Positions 30,010 through 38,892 of a stretch of DNA of 64,000 nucleotides are shown in pieces. Position 1 is the stretch's first letter. Every line of letters starts with the position of its first letter. Source of the stretch: Gammaproteobacteria bacterium (GTDB lineage: Bacteria; Pseudomonadota; Gammaproteobacteria; Tenderiales; Tenderiaceae); the NCBI GenBank assembly GCA_016200485.1, contig JACQEP010000010.1, positions 124,001 through 188,000 of the forward strand, given 5' to 3'. Made by a program: the position numbers and the translations under genes. The notes under the pieces were generated by a model. That model saw only the letters and a program-made list of their open reading frames with translations. It was not told the origin of the DNA and did not search any database.

Positions 30010-31359
30010 ATGACCAATCAAGAGCTGATCCAACGCGACCTGAACGTGTTGTGGCACCCCTGCACCCAGATGAAGGATCACGAATTCCTGCCGCTGATCC
30101 CCATCAAGCGCGGTGAGGGTGTGTGGCTGGAAGATTTCGAAGGCAAGCGCTATCTGGATGCCATCAGCTCATGGTGGGTCAACCTCTTTGGCCACGGTCA
30201 TCCCCATATCAATGCCGCACTGAAACGGCAGATTGATACACTGGAACATGTGATTCTGGCCGGATTCAGTCATGAACCGGTCGTTAAACTTTCCGAAAAG
30301 CTGGTTGAAATAACACCTCCAGGCTTGAACCGCTGTTTTTTTAGTGACAATGGTTCCTCCGCCGTCGAAGTTGCGCTCAAAATGAGTTTTCACTATTGGC
30401 GCAATCGCGGCGTCCTTGGTAAAACCAAATTCGTCAGCCTGAGCAATAGTTATCATGGTGAAACACTGGGCGCACTGGCGGTGGGCGATGTTGCACTTTA
30501 CAAAGAAACCTACGCACCGCTGCTGATGGAAACGATCATCGCACCCTCTCCCGATTGCTTTCAGCGCGAGACAGGCGGCTCCTGGGAAGAACATAGCCGC
30601 CGCATGTTTGAATCTATGGAACGCTTGTTGGCCGAACGCCACGAGGAGGTTAGCGCCGTCATTATCGAACCGCTGGTGCAATGCGCCGGTTCGATGCGCA
30701 TGTATCACCCGATTTATCTCAACTTATTACGCCAGGCCTGTGATCGTTACGGCGTGCATTTAATCGCCGATGAAATCGCGGTCGGCTTCGGCCGCACCGG
30801 AACCATGTTTGCCTGCGAACAGGCCGCCATTACGCCGGACTTCATGTGTTTATCAAAGGGACTCACGGGTGGTTATCTGCCACTGGCAGTCACCTTGGCC
30901 ACCAATGAAATATATCAGGCCTTTTACGATGATTACCCAACGCAAAAGGCGTTCCTGCATTCTCACAGCTACACCGGTAATCCACTCGGTTGCGCAGCGG
31001 CACTGGCAACGCTGGAGATTTTCGAACGCGAGCCGGTATTGGAGAATAATCGCCGACTGGCAAAAGCAATGTTGGATGCGACATCACATCTTCACAATCA
31101 TCCACACGTTGCCGAAGTCAGACAAACCGGCATGGTCCTGGCGATTGAGATCGTCAAAGACAAACGCACGAAACAAGCTTATCCTTGGCAGGAACGACGT
31201 GGATTACGCGCCTATCAATACGCGCTCAGCCAAGGTGCGCTGTTACGCCCTCTCGGCAATGTGATCTATTTCATGCCACCGTATGTGATCTCCGAAGAAC
31301 AGATCCGTTGGTTGGCAGGAATCGCCACCCATGCCATCGATATCGCTACCCGAGATTGA
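30010..31359 (+). CDS. bioA: Adenosylmethionine-8-amino-7-oxononanoate aminotransferase
   Basis: 449 residues of the class III aminotransferase family. It starts with the BioA-type DLNVLWHPCTQMKDHE, has YLDAISSWWVNLFGHGHP, and the PLP-lysine segment DFMCLSKGLTGGYLPL. The enzyme makes 7,8-diaminopelargonate in biotin synthesis with AdoMet as amino donor. No other bio gene is nearby. rsmE begins 3 bases after its stop, so the two are probably co-transcribed. Confidence 0.95.
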   Translation: MTNQELIQRDLNVLWHPCTQMKDHEFLPLIPIKRGEGVWLEDFEGKRYLDAISSWWVNLFGHGHPHINAALKRQIDTLEHVILAGFSHEPVVKLSEKLVEITPPGLNRCFFSDNGSSAVEVALKMSFHYWRNRGVLGKTKFVSLSNSYHGETLGALAVGDVALYKETYAPLLMETIIAPSPDCFQRETGGSWEEHSRRMFESMERLLAERHEEVSAVIIEPLVQCAGSMRMYHPIYLNLLRQACDRYGVHLIADEIAVGFGRTGTMFACEQAAITPDFMCLSKGLTGGYLPLAVTLATNEIYQAFYDDYPTQKAFLHSHSYTGNPLGCAAALATLEIFEREPVLENNRRLAKAMLDATSHLHNHPHVAEVRQTGMVLAIEIVKDKRTKQAYPWQERRGLRAYQYALSQGALLRPLGNVIYFMPPYVISEEQIRWLAGIATHAIDIATRD

Positions 31360-31362
31360 TCC

Positions 31363-32097
31363 ATGCGCATCCCAAGAATTTACACTCCACAACCGTTGCA
31401 CGCTGGCGACAAAATTACACTGGACGAGAACGCCTTTAGCCATGCGGTGCGTGTTTTACGCCTAGATGCTGGTGATGCATTAACGCTGTTTAATGGTCAG
31501 GGTGGCGAATATACTGCTGTACTCATTGAAGCAAATCGCAAACTGGCGGTCGCTGAAGTTCAAAGTTTTAGTAATCGCGAAGTCGAGTCACCACTGAACA
31601 TTAGTTTAGGACAATGCATTTCACGTGGCGAAAAAATGGATTACACCATCCAAAAAGCTGTAGAGCTGGGTGTAACTGCTATCACACCCTTGTTCAGCGA
31701 ACGTTGTGGTGTACGTCTTGACACTGAACGTATGGAACGCAAGCTCGAACATTGGCAGTCGATTGTGGTGGGTGCTTGTGAACAATCCGGCCGTAACCGC
31801 GTCCCCATGGTTCATCCACCACAAGCACTCACTGACTGGTTAGCCACATGCCCGCCAGGATTGCGCCTGGTACTTAGCCCTACGGCAACGGCAACACTAC
31901 ATGACTTGGCAACGCCCAATGCACCATTGTCACTGTTATTGGGCCCTGAAGGCGGCCTGACGAACGCTGAAATCGACACCGCTATCAAATCTGGCTTTAG
32001 TGGCATCCGTCTTGGGCCACGCGTTCTACGCACCGAAACCGCGGCCGTCGCCACGTTGAGCGCCATTCAAACTCTTTGGGGCGATTTAGGCGCCTGA
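31363..32097 (+). CDS. rsmE: 16S rRNA (uracil-1498-N3)-methyltransferase
   Basis: 244 residues. An N-terminal PUA-like part (HAVRVLRLDAGDALTLFNGQGGEY) is followed by a SPOUT-fold domain with KAVELGVTAITPLFSERC, LLGPEGGLTNAEI and LGPRVLRTETAAVATLSAIQ, the trefoil-knot AdoMet site. It methylates U1498 of the 30S subunit. It overlaps nothing and follows bioA by 3 bases. Confidence 0.95.
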   Translation: MRIPRIYTPQPLHAGDKITLDENAFSHAVRVLRLDAGDALTLFNGQGGEYTAVLIEANRKLAVAEVQSFSNREVESPLNISLGQCISRGEKMDYTIQKAVELGVTAITPLFSERCGVRLDTERMERKLEHWQSIVVGACEQSGRNRVPMVHPPQALTDWLATCPPGLRLVLSPTATATLHDLATPNAPLSLLLGPEGGLTNAEIDTAIKSGFSGIRLGPRVLRTETAAVATLSAIQTLWGDLGA

Positions 32098-32172
32098 TTC
32101 TTCCTGCATAGCCGACGCCACCTGATTTACGATAGTATCGTCTTTGGCAATTAACAACGCTAGCACTGGACT

Positions 32173-33477
32173 ATGATTATAGAAGACGTCCCCCATCTCG
32201 CCACCAGCTTGTCAGGCCCATTGCTCGTCCTGGAGGCAGCACTCCTCGATCGCCAACCCTTGATCGAGGCTTGGCTACGTCAACGATGGCTGGAAACCCC
32301 GGCCCCCTTTTATACTTCGGTGGATTTACGCAACTCTGGTTTTAAACTAGCCCCCGTAGATACCAATTTATTTCCGGCCGGTTTTAATAATCTTAATTCG
32401 GCATTTATGCCGCTCTGTATCCAGTCAGCCCAGACCGCGATCGAACGCGTCTGTCCGACTGCGCGCAAATTATTACTCATCCCGGAAAGCCACACCCGAA
32501 ATCCGTTTTATTTTGAGAGCCTCGCCACACTACAAAGCATTTTGACCTCCGCCGGACTGGAAGTACGCCTTGGATCATTACGCGAGGATTTAACCAGCCC
32601 CGAGGAATTTAGTCTTGCCTCTGGGCGATCCCTTATCATTGAACAGATTCAGCGGGATGAAGACGTCTTGCAGGTCAATGGCTTCATCCCCTGTGCCATA
32701 CTGCTTAACAACGATTTGTCGAGCGGTGTGCCCGACATTCTTAAAGGCATAGCCCAAACCATCATCCCACCCTTGGAGCTTGGCTGGGCCAGCCGCCGTA
32801 AATCCGATCACTTCGCCCATTATCAGCGCGTCGCCCAGGAGTTCGCCGAAATAATTAACATTGATCCGTGGCTGATCAATCCGCTATTTCGCCACTGCGG
32901 AAAAATAGATTTTATGAAGCGCGAAGGTGAAGCCTGCCTCGCGCGCAATGTCGGCGCTTTACTAAGCGCCATTCAAGATAAATACGACGAATATGGCCTC
33001 AAAGAAAAACCCTTTGTCTGTGTAAAGGCTGACTCCGGTACCTATGGCATGGGCATCATGATGGTGCAATCACAGGAAGAAGTATTGGAACTCAATCGTA
33101 AACAACGCACCAAAATGGCTGCCTCCAAGGGCGGTCAGTCCGTAACCCAGGTCATTTTGCAAGAAGGTGTTTATACGTTTGAAACTTTCGGCCCACAGCA
33201 GTCGGTCGCAGAACCTGTGATTTACATGATCGATCGCTTTGTGGTGGGCGGCTTTTACCGTGTCCACAAAGAACGCGGTCCCACCGAGAATCTCAATGCA
33301 CCCGGCATGCATTTCGAGCCATTGGCATTTTCTAATCCCTGCAACACGCCGGATCAAAAGCAGTCTCCGGATGCTGGACCTAATCGCTTTTATGCCTATG
33401 GTGTCATCGCGCGACTTGCGCTGCTGGCTGCCGCCAGAGAAATCGCCGCCGTTTCACCGGCTGAGGCCAGCGCATGA
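32173..33477 (+). CDS. gshA: Glutamate-cysteine ligase (ferrooxidans-type GshA)
   Basis: 434 residues. The sequence (SVDLRNSGFKLAPVDTNLFPAGFNNL near residue 45-70, PESHTRNPFYFE, VKADSGTYGMGIMMVQ) is that of the TIGR02049 family first noted in Acidithiobacillus ferrooxidans, unrelated to the E. coli type. It forms gamma-glutamylcysteine, the first step of glutathione synthesis. gshB lies downstream, separated by a 177-base gap occupied almost entirely by an inverted-repeat element. Confidence 0.92.
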   Translation: MIIEDVPHLATSLSGPLLVLEAALLDRQPLIEAWLRQRWLETPAPFYTSVDLRNSGFKLAPVDTNLFPAGFNNLNSAFMPLCIQSAQTAIERVCPTARKLLLIPESHTRNPFYFESLATLQSILTSAGLEVRLGSLREDLTSPEEFSLASGRSLIIEQIQRDEDVLQVNGFIPCAILLNNDLSSGVPDILKGIAQTIIPPLELGWASRRKSDHFAHYQRVAQEFAEIINIDPWLINPLFRHCGKIDFMKREGEACLARNVGALLSAIQDKYDEYGLKEKPFVCVKADSGTYGMGIMMVQSQEEVLELNRKQRTKMAASKGGQSVTQVILQEGVYTFETFGPQQSVAEPVIYMIDRFVVGGFYRVHKERGPTENLNAPGMHFEPLAFSNPCNTPDQKQSPDAGPNRFYAYGVIARLALLAAAREIAAVSPAEASA

Positions 33478-33481
33478 GCGC

Positions 33482-33663
33482 AAACCCGCATTTCTCACCC
33501 ACCCACTACTGCGGCCGCCGATCTAGCGGCATCTTTCGGGCGTACTCGCTTTTGGCGTCTCAACATAGCGTCAACTATGCCTTCGCCACCAAAAGCTCCG
33601 TGCACCCGAAATCTACCGCCATCTCGGCACCCTCGCTACGCGGGCAGGTGAAAAATGCGGATT
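33482..33663. repeat. Long imperfect inverted repeat (about 180 bases) whose right arm reaches into gshB
   Basis: The left arm starts AAACCCGCATTTCTCACC (33482) and the right arm is the inverse of AATCCGCATTTTTCACC (ends 33663). Inner pairings continue: CTAGCGGCATCTTTCGGG with CCCGAAATCTACCGCC, CGCTTTTGGCG with CGCCACCAAAAGC, and a central CATAG/CTATG hairpin. The whole spans the gshA-gshB gap. The AGGTG ribosome site, the ATG and the first codons of gshB lie within its right arm. Confidence 0.85.
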
Positions 33664-34614
33664 AAACTTGGCGTAGTGATGGACCCGATTGATTCGATCA
33701 ATCCCAAAAAAGATTCCACGCTCGCCATGCTGCACGCCGCTCAAAAACGCGGATGGGAGCTACGTTATCTGGAACAGCACGATTTGTTTTTGCGCGACGG
33801 ACAGGCCTTTGGTCAAACCCGAAACCTTACCGTACACGACGATCTCAAACACTGGTTTACACTGGGAAAGACATCCACTGTCCCATTGCACACCCTGGAT
33901 GTGATTCTGATGCGCAAAGATCCACCACTGGACATGCAATATATACATGCCACCTACATGCTGGAAATTGCCGAAGCGGCGGGTGTAATGGTGATCAACA
34001 AACCGCAAAGCCTGCGCGATGCCAATGAGAAGCTCTATACCGCCTGGTTTTCACAATGCTGCCCGCCGACGTTGGTGAGCCGTGACATGGCGCACCTACG
34101 TGAATTTTTGCGCGAGCAACATGACATCATTGTCAAACCACTGGAAGGCATGGGTGGCATGTCCATATTTCGCTTGCAGCGACACGACCCGAACATCAGT
34201 GTGGTACTGGAAACGATAACCGGGCTGGGGACGCGTTATGTCATGGCGCAGCGTTATATCCCGGAAATCTCCGCTGGCGATAAACGCATCCTGTTGATTG
34301 ATGGGGAGCCAGTTCCTTACGCCTTGGCGCGCATCCCAGCGCCGGGCGAGACGCGCGGCAATCTGGCCGCCGGTGGTCGCGGCGAAGGGGTTGCATTAAC
34401 TGAGCGCGATCGGTGGATCTGCGCCCAGATCGGCCCCGCGCTGCGCAACAAGGGTTTGTTATTTGTTGGGATCGATGTCATTGGCGATTATCTCACCGAG
34501 ATCAACGTCACCAGTCCCACCTGCATCCGCGAACTTGATGCCCTTTACAATTTGGATATCGCAGGCCAATTGATGGATTGCATTCAGACCAAATTGAATT
34601 CAAAGCAGAAGTAA
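33655..34614 (+). CDS. gshB: Glutathione synthetase
   Basis: 319 residues. It starts MRIKLGVVMDPIDSINPKKDST as in GshB, and carries the ATP-grasp segments DIIVKPLEGMGGMSIFRL, LLIDGEPVPYALARIP and GLLFVGIDVIGDYLTEINVTSPT. It joins glycine to gamma-glutamylcysteine. AGGTG lies 5 bases before the ATG, but both belong to the right arm of the inverted-repeat element, so initiation may be affected by hairpin folding. The downstream apbE start overlaps its stop (TAATG). Confidence 0.95.
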   Translation: MRIKLGVVMDPIDSINPKKDSTLAMLHAAQKRGWELRYLEQHDLFLRDGQAFGQTRNLTVHDDLKHWFTLGKTSTVPLHTLDVILMRKDPPLDMQYIHATYMLEIAEAAGVMVINKPQSLRDANEKLYTAWFSQCCPPTLVSRDMAHLREFLREQHDIIVKPLEGMGGMSIFRLQRHDPNISVVLETITGLGTRYVMAQRYIPEISAGDKRILLIDGEPVPYALARIPAPGETRGNLAAGGRGEGVALTERDRWICAQIGPALRNKGLLFVGIDVIGDYLTEINVTSPTCIRELDALYNLDIAGQLMDCIQTKLNSKQK

Positions 34615-35684
34615 TGCCCTACAAAGTCATGCGCGCTTATTCTCATCTTAGATTTGTAATCATCGGTTTTGGCATCACACTACTCAGCCTGCTAGCCGCC
34701 TGCGAACGCGTGCCCGAGGTTTATCAGCAACAAGTACTCGCACTAGGCACACTGGTCGACATCAGCATTTATGGCATTGATGACAAAAAAGCGCATGCCG
34801 CCGTCGACGCCATCACCGGACAACTGGAGGCCATCCAACACCACTGGCACGCCTGGCAACCGAGCCGCCTCACCGAAATCAACGCAAAACTCCAGGCTGG
34901 AGAAGCAGTAACACTGTCACCGGACGAGAGCAGGATTTTTCAACAGGCCATCGATGTCTCCAAACGCAGCGATTATTTATTTGATCCCGCCATTGGCAAA
35001 ATGGTGACGCTGTGGGGCTTTCACAGTGACGAGCGCCCCATCACACCGCCGCCCTCCCGCACAGAGATTCAGGTGCTGTTACAGCAACACCCAAGCATGG
35101 CCGATCTGACGCTTGAAAATAATATTCTGCGCAGCCGTAATCCCGCCGTACAAATTGATTTCGGAGGTTTCGCCAAAGGCGTTGCCATTGACCTGGCCAT
35201 CGCTGAGCTTAAACGTCTTGGCATCGACAATGCCATCGTCAATGCCGGTGGCGATCTGCGCGTGATTGGCCACAAGGGTAAACAGCCGTGGCGTATCGGC
35301 ATCCGCCATCCGCGCGTCAGTGGCGTAATCGCCTCGATCGAAACTCAGGGCGATGAAAGCGTTTACACCTCCGGCGATTACGAGCGCTATTTCGACTATC
35401 AAGGACACCGTTATCACCACATCATCGACCCGCGCAGCGGCATGCCGGTACAGGGCGTGACATCAGTCACTGTGATTCACACCGATGCTGCGATCGCAGA
35501 GGCTGCCGATAAGGCACTCTTCATCGTCGGTACAAATGGTTTTGCCAAAATGGCTTCGCAATTAAACATCAGCCAAGCAATGTTGGTCGATAATGAAGGC
35601 ACAGTGTATTTAACACCCGCCATGGAAAAACGCATCCACTTTGAGATTGAACCCAAACCCAAGACCATCATCGTGCAACCATGA
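34614..35684 (+). CDS. apbE: FAD:protein FMN transferase (ApbE), lipoprotein
   Basis: 356 residues. A lipoprotein signal (lipobox LLAAC, Cys30) anchors it to the envelope. Family motifs: LGTLVDISIYG, DPAIGKMVTLWGFHS, VQIDFGGFAKGVAIDLA, NAGGDLRVIGHKG and HIIDPRSGMPVQG. ApbE transfers FMN from FAD to a Thr/Ser of proteins such as NqrB/C, RnfG or NosR. The start at 34614 gives TAATG coupling with gshB. The next gene, a NusG-domain-II protein, overlaps by 4 bases, and a Gx-type membrane protein lies 1.6 kb on; that trio recurs in many bacteria. Confidence 0.93.
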   Translation: MPYKVMRAYSHLRFVIIGFGITLLSLLAACERVPEVYQQQVLALGTLVDISIYGIDDKKAHAAVDAITGQLEAIQHHWHAWQPSRLTEINAKLQAGEAVTLSPDESRIFQQAIDVSKRSDYLFDPAIGKMVTLWGFHSDERPITPPPSRTEIQVLLQQHPSMADLTLENNILRSRNPAVQIDFGGFAKGVAIDLAIAELKRLGIDNAIVNAGGDLRVIGHKGKQPWRIGIRHPRVSGVIASIETQGDESVYTSGDYERYFDYQGHRYHHIIDPRSGMPVQGVTSVTVIHTDAAIAEAADKALFIVGTNGFAKMASQLNISQAMLVDNEGTVYLTPAMEKRIHFEIEPKPKTIIVQP

Positions 35685-36040
35685 AACGCGGTGATTATGT
35701 GATTCTGTTTCTGGCACTGGCGCTGCTGCCTGTGCTCTATTTTCACTTCTGGAATCTTGGCGGCCATGGCGATCGGGTCGTTATCCGCAGCCTTAACAAT
35801 AAACCTCAAAGCTATCCGCTGCAACAAAACCGCCGCATCGAGATTCAAGGGGCCAAAGGGCCTAGCATTATCGAGATTCATGATGGTCAGGTGCGGTTTA
35901 TTGAATCGCCCTGCCTTAACAAACAATGTATTCATAGCGGCTGGCTACGACGAAGCGGTGAAATAGCCGCCTGCCTGCCCAATGGCGTTAGCGTGCAAGT
36001 AACCGGTCAAAACAAACCTTATGACGCCATAAATTTTTAG
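35681..36040 (+). CDS. NusG domain II-containing membrane-anchored protein
   Basis: 119 residues. One N-terminal membrane helix (YVILFLALALLPVLYFHFW) is followed by a small beta domain with the pattern VRFIESPCLNKQCIHSGWLRRSGEIAACLPNGV, the NusG-II fold with conserved Cys residues (SPCxxKxC). Despite the name it is not a transcription factor; such proteins travel with ApbE and Gx transporters and are thought to act at the membrane in flavin or redox functions. It overlaps apbE by 4 bases (ATGA), so it is in the same operon. Confidence 0.88.
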   Translation: MKRGDYVILFLALALLPVLYFHFWNLGGHGDRVVIRSLNNKPQSYPLQQNRRIEIQGAKGPSIIEIHDGQVRFIESPCLNKQCIHSGWLRRSGEIAACLPNGVSVQVTGQNKPYDAINF

Positions 36041-36078
36041 CAGCCCCTTAGCAGGCTCCCAAACTAATTTTTCTGGAA

Positions 36079-37035
36079 TTACTCCGCCACTTCACCAAGT
36101 GCCTTACGCAAGATTTTATCAAGATCGATAGGACTGAATTTCGGTACATAATAGTCGGCCCCCACAGCTCTTCCCAACTTGACATTCGCCTCCGCTGAAA
36201 GAGATGAGTGCATCACCACTGGCAGTTTTGCACAAACAGAATCATCCTTTATTTTCTTGGTTAACACATAGCCATCCATCTCTGGCATTTCTACATCAGT
36301 CAGAATCACTTGCACACTATCAGTCAACTGCGTGCCATGATCCGCGGCTTGCTGCTTAAGCTCCTGCAATTTATCCCATGCTTCCAACCCATTGTTGGCA
36401 GCGATATAATTGAGCCCCATCTTTTCCAAAGTTCGGATGATCTGTTTACGGGCAATCGATGAATCATCGGCAAACAGAACAGTTTTGGGGACCGAAACGG
36501 CACTCACTCCATGATAGAGCGTCTTTTCGTCTTCTTCGGACTCTGTGGTTTCGGCCAGAATCTTTTCAACATCCAGCACCATGACAATGCGGCCATCATC
36601 AAGCTCAGAAACCGCAGTAATCAAACCGCCCATACGATGCGCCATCATCGGTGGCGGCACCTTGATCTGATTCCAATCCATACGCAGGATATGCTCAACC
36701 GAGTGCACCAGAAAACCAATCATGTATTTGTTATATTCACTCACAATTAAAATACCCGGCGGCTCATCAACCTCAAGCTGACAAAAATGCGCCAGGTTAA
36801 TCACGGGGATCATCGTCCCTCGCAGACTGACCATCCCCTCAACACCGGGTGGCACGTCCGGTGCGCGGGTAATCGCAGGCACATGCAGAACCTCACGCAC
36901 CTTAAAGACATTGATGCCGAACACTTCCTCACGCTTACTCTTTTGATTAACACCAAGACTAAACAATAAAATTTCTAGCCGATTAGTCCCCGCAAGACGA
37001 GTACGCTCATCTACCGATTGCATTAATTTAGTCAT
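36079..37035 (-). CDS. cheV: Chemotaxis coupling protein CheV
   Basis: 318 residues. CheW-like domain at the N-terminus (about 20-165; EEVFGINVFKVREVLHVPAI, VVSLRGTMIPVINL-type motif, DGRIVMVLDVEKIL) and a receiver at the C-terminus (about 185-315) with phospho-acceptor in VILTDVEMPEMDGY and a KFSP lysine. It couples receptors to CheA with phosphorylation-dependent adaptation. CAGGAAA precedes the ATG. It is inserted in opposite orientation between the NusG-II gene and the Gx transporter gene. Confidence 0.92.
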   Translation of the reverse strand: MTKLMQSVDERTRLAGTNRLEILLFSLGVNQKSKREEVFGINVFKVREVLHVPAITRAPDVPPGVEGMVSLRGTMIPVINLAHFCQLEVDEPPGILIVSEYNKYMIGFLVHSVEHILRMDWNQIKVPPPMMAHRMGGLITAVSELDDGRIVMVLDVEKILAETTESEEDEKTLYHGVSAVSVPKTVLFADDSSIARKQIIRTLEKMGLNYIAANNGLEAWDKLQELKQQAADHGTQLTDSVQVILTDVEMPEMDGYVLTKKIKDDSVCAKLPVVMHSSLSAEANVKLGRAVGADYYVPKFSPIDLDKILRKALGEVAE

Positions 37036-37201
37036 AACCGTATTTTCCTGAAGATAACCTGGCTTTGTCTTCTTTATTAAATCGGCAGCACTACATCAAA
37101 GCTAAGCGCTACCAGCCTTACTTAATGATCTTTTACAATTGCCTCAAGCCTAACCCCTCAATTGAAAATGCTGACAGAATTTCATTTTTAAACCCGGGGA
37201 A

Positions 37202-37230
37202 TTGACAGTATGCATTAATACCGCATACTG
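37202..37230 (+). promoter_or_regulatory. Sigma-70 promoter with overlapping operator-like dyad
   Basis: TTGACA at 37202-37207 and CATACT at 37224-37229 with 16-base spacing form a good promoter 28 bases before the Gx gene. A perfect inverted repeat CAGTATGC (37206-37213) / GCATACTG (37223-37230), spacer 9, sits exactly over it. Extended, it is an 11-1-11 arrangement with 9 of 11 pairs, similar in plan to binding sites of Rrf2-family regulators such as NsrR; the identity of the repressor is inference. Confidence 0.7.
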
Positions 37231-37257
37231 GAAACTACACTTTACTATTTCTTGCAA

Positions 37258-37788
37258 ATGAGCAAACAGCCCATCAAACTCAGCATCCCAACTACCCGTG
37301 ACGATCACCGTATCGCCTGGCTCACCGCGCTTGCGATCACGATTCACATCGCCGAGGCCGCGCTCCCCAGTCCCTTGCCGGGTGTAAAACCGGGCCTGGC
37401 TAACGTCGTTACCCTGCTCTGCCTGCTGCTCTACGGCTGGCGGATTGCGGCCTGGGTCGCCGTGCTGCGGGTCGTGGTCGGTTCCTTATTGCTGGGAAGC
37501 TTTCTCACGCCGACGTTCGTTCTCAGCCTGTCCGGCGCCGCCGCCAGCATCCTGGTTCTGGGCTTCGCCAAGCAGATTGCAGGCGCTCACCTTGGCCCGG
37601 TCGGTTATAGTATGCTGGCGGCCATGACCCACATGGCCGCCCAGTTTTTCACTGCCTATATGTTTTTTATCCCGCACGAAGGTTTATTCCACTTGCTGCC
37701 GATACTAATGACAGTGGCCATCGTGTTTGGGGTGATGAGTGGCCTGATTGCAAAACAAGTGCTTGATCGCTTGGAAGAAAAGACATGA
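37258..37788 (+). CDS. Gx transporter family membrane protein
   Basis: 176 residues from the ATG at 37258 (a TTG two codons earlier is also in frame). After a short soluble start, five or six hydrophobic helices carry Gly-rich motifs (LPGVKPGLANVVTLLCLLLYGW, GSFLTPTFVLSLSGAAASI). This is the family annotated as Gx transporter or heptaprenyl diphosphate synthase component I, found with ApbE and NusG-II proteins; the substrate is unknown. It lies under the promoter at 37202-37230 and overlaps tonB by 4 bases. Confidence 0.88.
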   Translation: MSKQPIKLSIPTTRDDHRIAWLTALAITIHIAEAALPSPLPGVKPGLANVVTLLCLLLYGWRIAAWVAVLRVVVGSLLLGSFLTPTFVLSLSGAAASILVLGFAKQIAGAHLGPVGYSMLAAMTHMAAQFFTAYMFFIPHEGLFHLLPILMTVAIVFGVMSGLIAKQVLDRLEEKT

Positions 37789-38675
37789 GCGTCATCTATA
37801 CCAATGCCCGGGTTTCGGCACGCGACCGGTTTGCGTTCACCCTCTTTTTATCTATCGCCGTCAATGCCGTGATCATCTTGGGGGTCACCTTCGACCTGGT
37901 CGACCAGAAAAAAGAAGATAACGCCCCGCTGACGACGATTGATGTCATTCTGGTGCAGGACAATAATTCTGAAACGCCCGACCAAGCGGATTTCCTGGCG
38001 CAATCCAATCAATCGGGCGCAGGCAATGCCCAGGGCAAGACACGCCCCACCACCATCGAAAGCGCAACTCCACTGGATGTCCCGGTAGACGGCGACTCGG
38101 CCAACATTCAACCCCGGCAATCTCCCAGCGATGTCGCCACCACCAAGGCACCCGAGGTACTGACCGCCTATGTCGGCCCGACCAAGATCGCGACCCAGAG
38201 CGATTCCGCGCCTGATCCCGCCACACAGCCCAGCGTCGCTGAAATGGTACGCCGCAGCAAAGAAATCATAAACCTGAGCGCCGAGATCAGCGAGTCAATG
38301 GAGATTTATTCCAAAAAACCCAAACACCGCTACATATCTTCCAACACCAAGGCCTTCCGCGATGCTGCCTATCTGGATGACTGGCGCCGCAAGATCGAAT
38401 ACATCGGCAACCTCAATTACCCGGAAGAGGCCAAGCGCCGCGATCTGTCAGGCAATCTGGTACTGGACGTCGCCATACGCGCCGATGGCGCCATCGATAC
38501 CATCGCTATCCGCCGCTCCTCCGGACAAAAAGTGCTGGATGATGCCGCCGTGCGCATCGTACGCATGGCCGCGCCTTACTCCCCACTACCCCCTGAAATG
38601 CGCAAAGATACCGATGTTTTGCATGTCATCCGCACCTGGCTGTTTGAATCCGGCAACCGTCTGAGCACGCAATAA
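37785..38675 (+). CDS. tonB: TonB-family energy transducer
   Basis: 296 residues: an N-terminal membrane helix (FTLFLSIAVNAVIILGVTF, about 17-36), a long linker rich in Pro, Ser, Thr and Gln rather than the usual Pro-Lys repeats, and a C-terminal TonB domain (about 205-290) with YPEEAKRRDLSGNLVLDVAI and SSGQKVLDDAAVRIVRMAAPYSPLP. It would transmit proton-motive force to outer-membrane receptors. Start codon overlaps the stop of the Gx gene (ATGA). Its place before yqgE-ruvX-pyrR-pyrB is conserved in many gammaproteobacteria. Confidence 0.92.
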   Translation: MSVIYTNARVSARDRFAFTLFLSIAVNAVIILGVTFDLVDQKKEDNAPLTTIDVILVQDNNSETPDQADFLAQSNQSGAGNAQGKTRPTTIESATPLDVPVDGDSANIQPRQSPSDVATTKAPEVLTAYVGPTKIATQSDSAPDPATQPSVAEMVRRSKEIINLSAEISESMEIYSKKPKHRYISSNTKAFRDAAYLDDWRRKIEYIGNLNYPEEAKRRDLSGNLVLDVAIRADGAIDTIAIRRSSGQKVLDDAAVRIVRMAAPYSPLPPEMRKDTDVLHVIRTWLFESGNRLSTQ

Positions 38676-38691
38676 TTTGTAGATAATATTT

Positions 38692-38841
38692 ACCACAGAG
38701 GCACAGAGGAGTGCATGGATGCACGAGGTAGGGCAACGCAGGAGCAGTTGCCGAGAACACGGAGATTTTATGGCGATGAGCGCTGGCGCGATTTGAGTTT
38801 TATGGATTTTGAATAACGGAATTTCTCTGTGCCTCTGTGGT
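38692..38841. repeat. Inverted-repeat element between tonB and yqgE
   Basis: Perfect 17-bp arms ACCACAGAGGCACAGAG (38692-38708) and its inverse (38825-38841), 150 bases overall. An inner palindrome GTGCATGGATGCAC (38711-38724) is shared with the palindrome at 43029-43078. It is non-coding and of MITE-like size. Confidence 0.88.
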
Positions 38842-38892
38842 GAATAGACTTATAGACTTGTCGTTAGCCGTCAAACCGTCGATACTTGTCGC

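Noticed and set aside
38692-38841. CRISPR-like array
   Set aside because: There is a single pair of inverted, not direct, repeats and no regular spacing.
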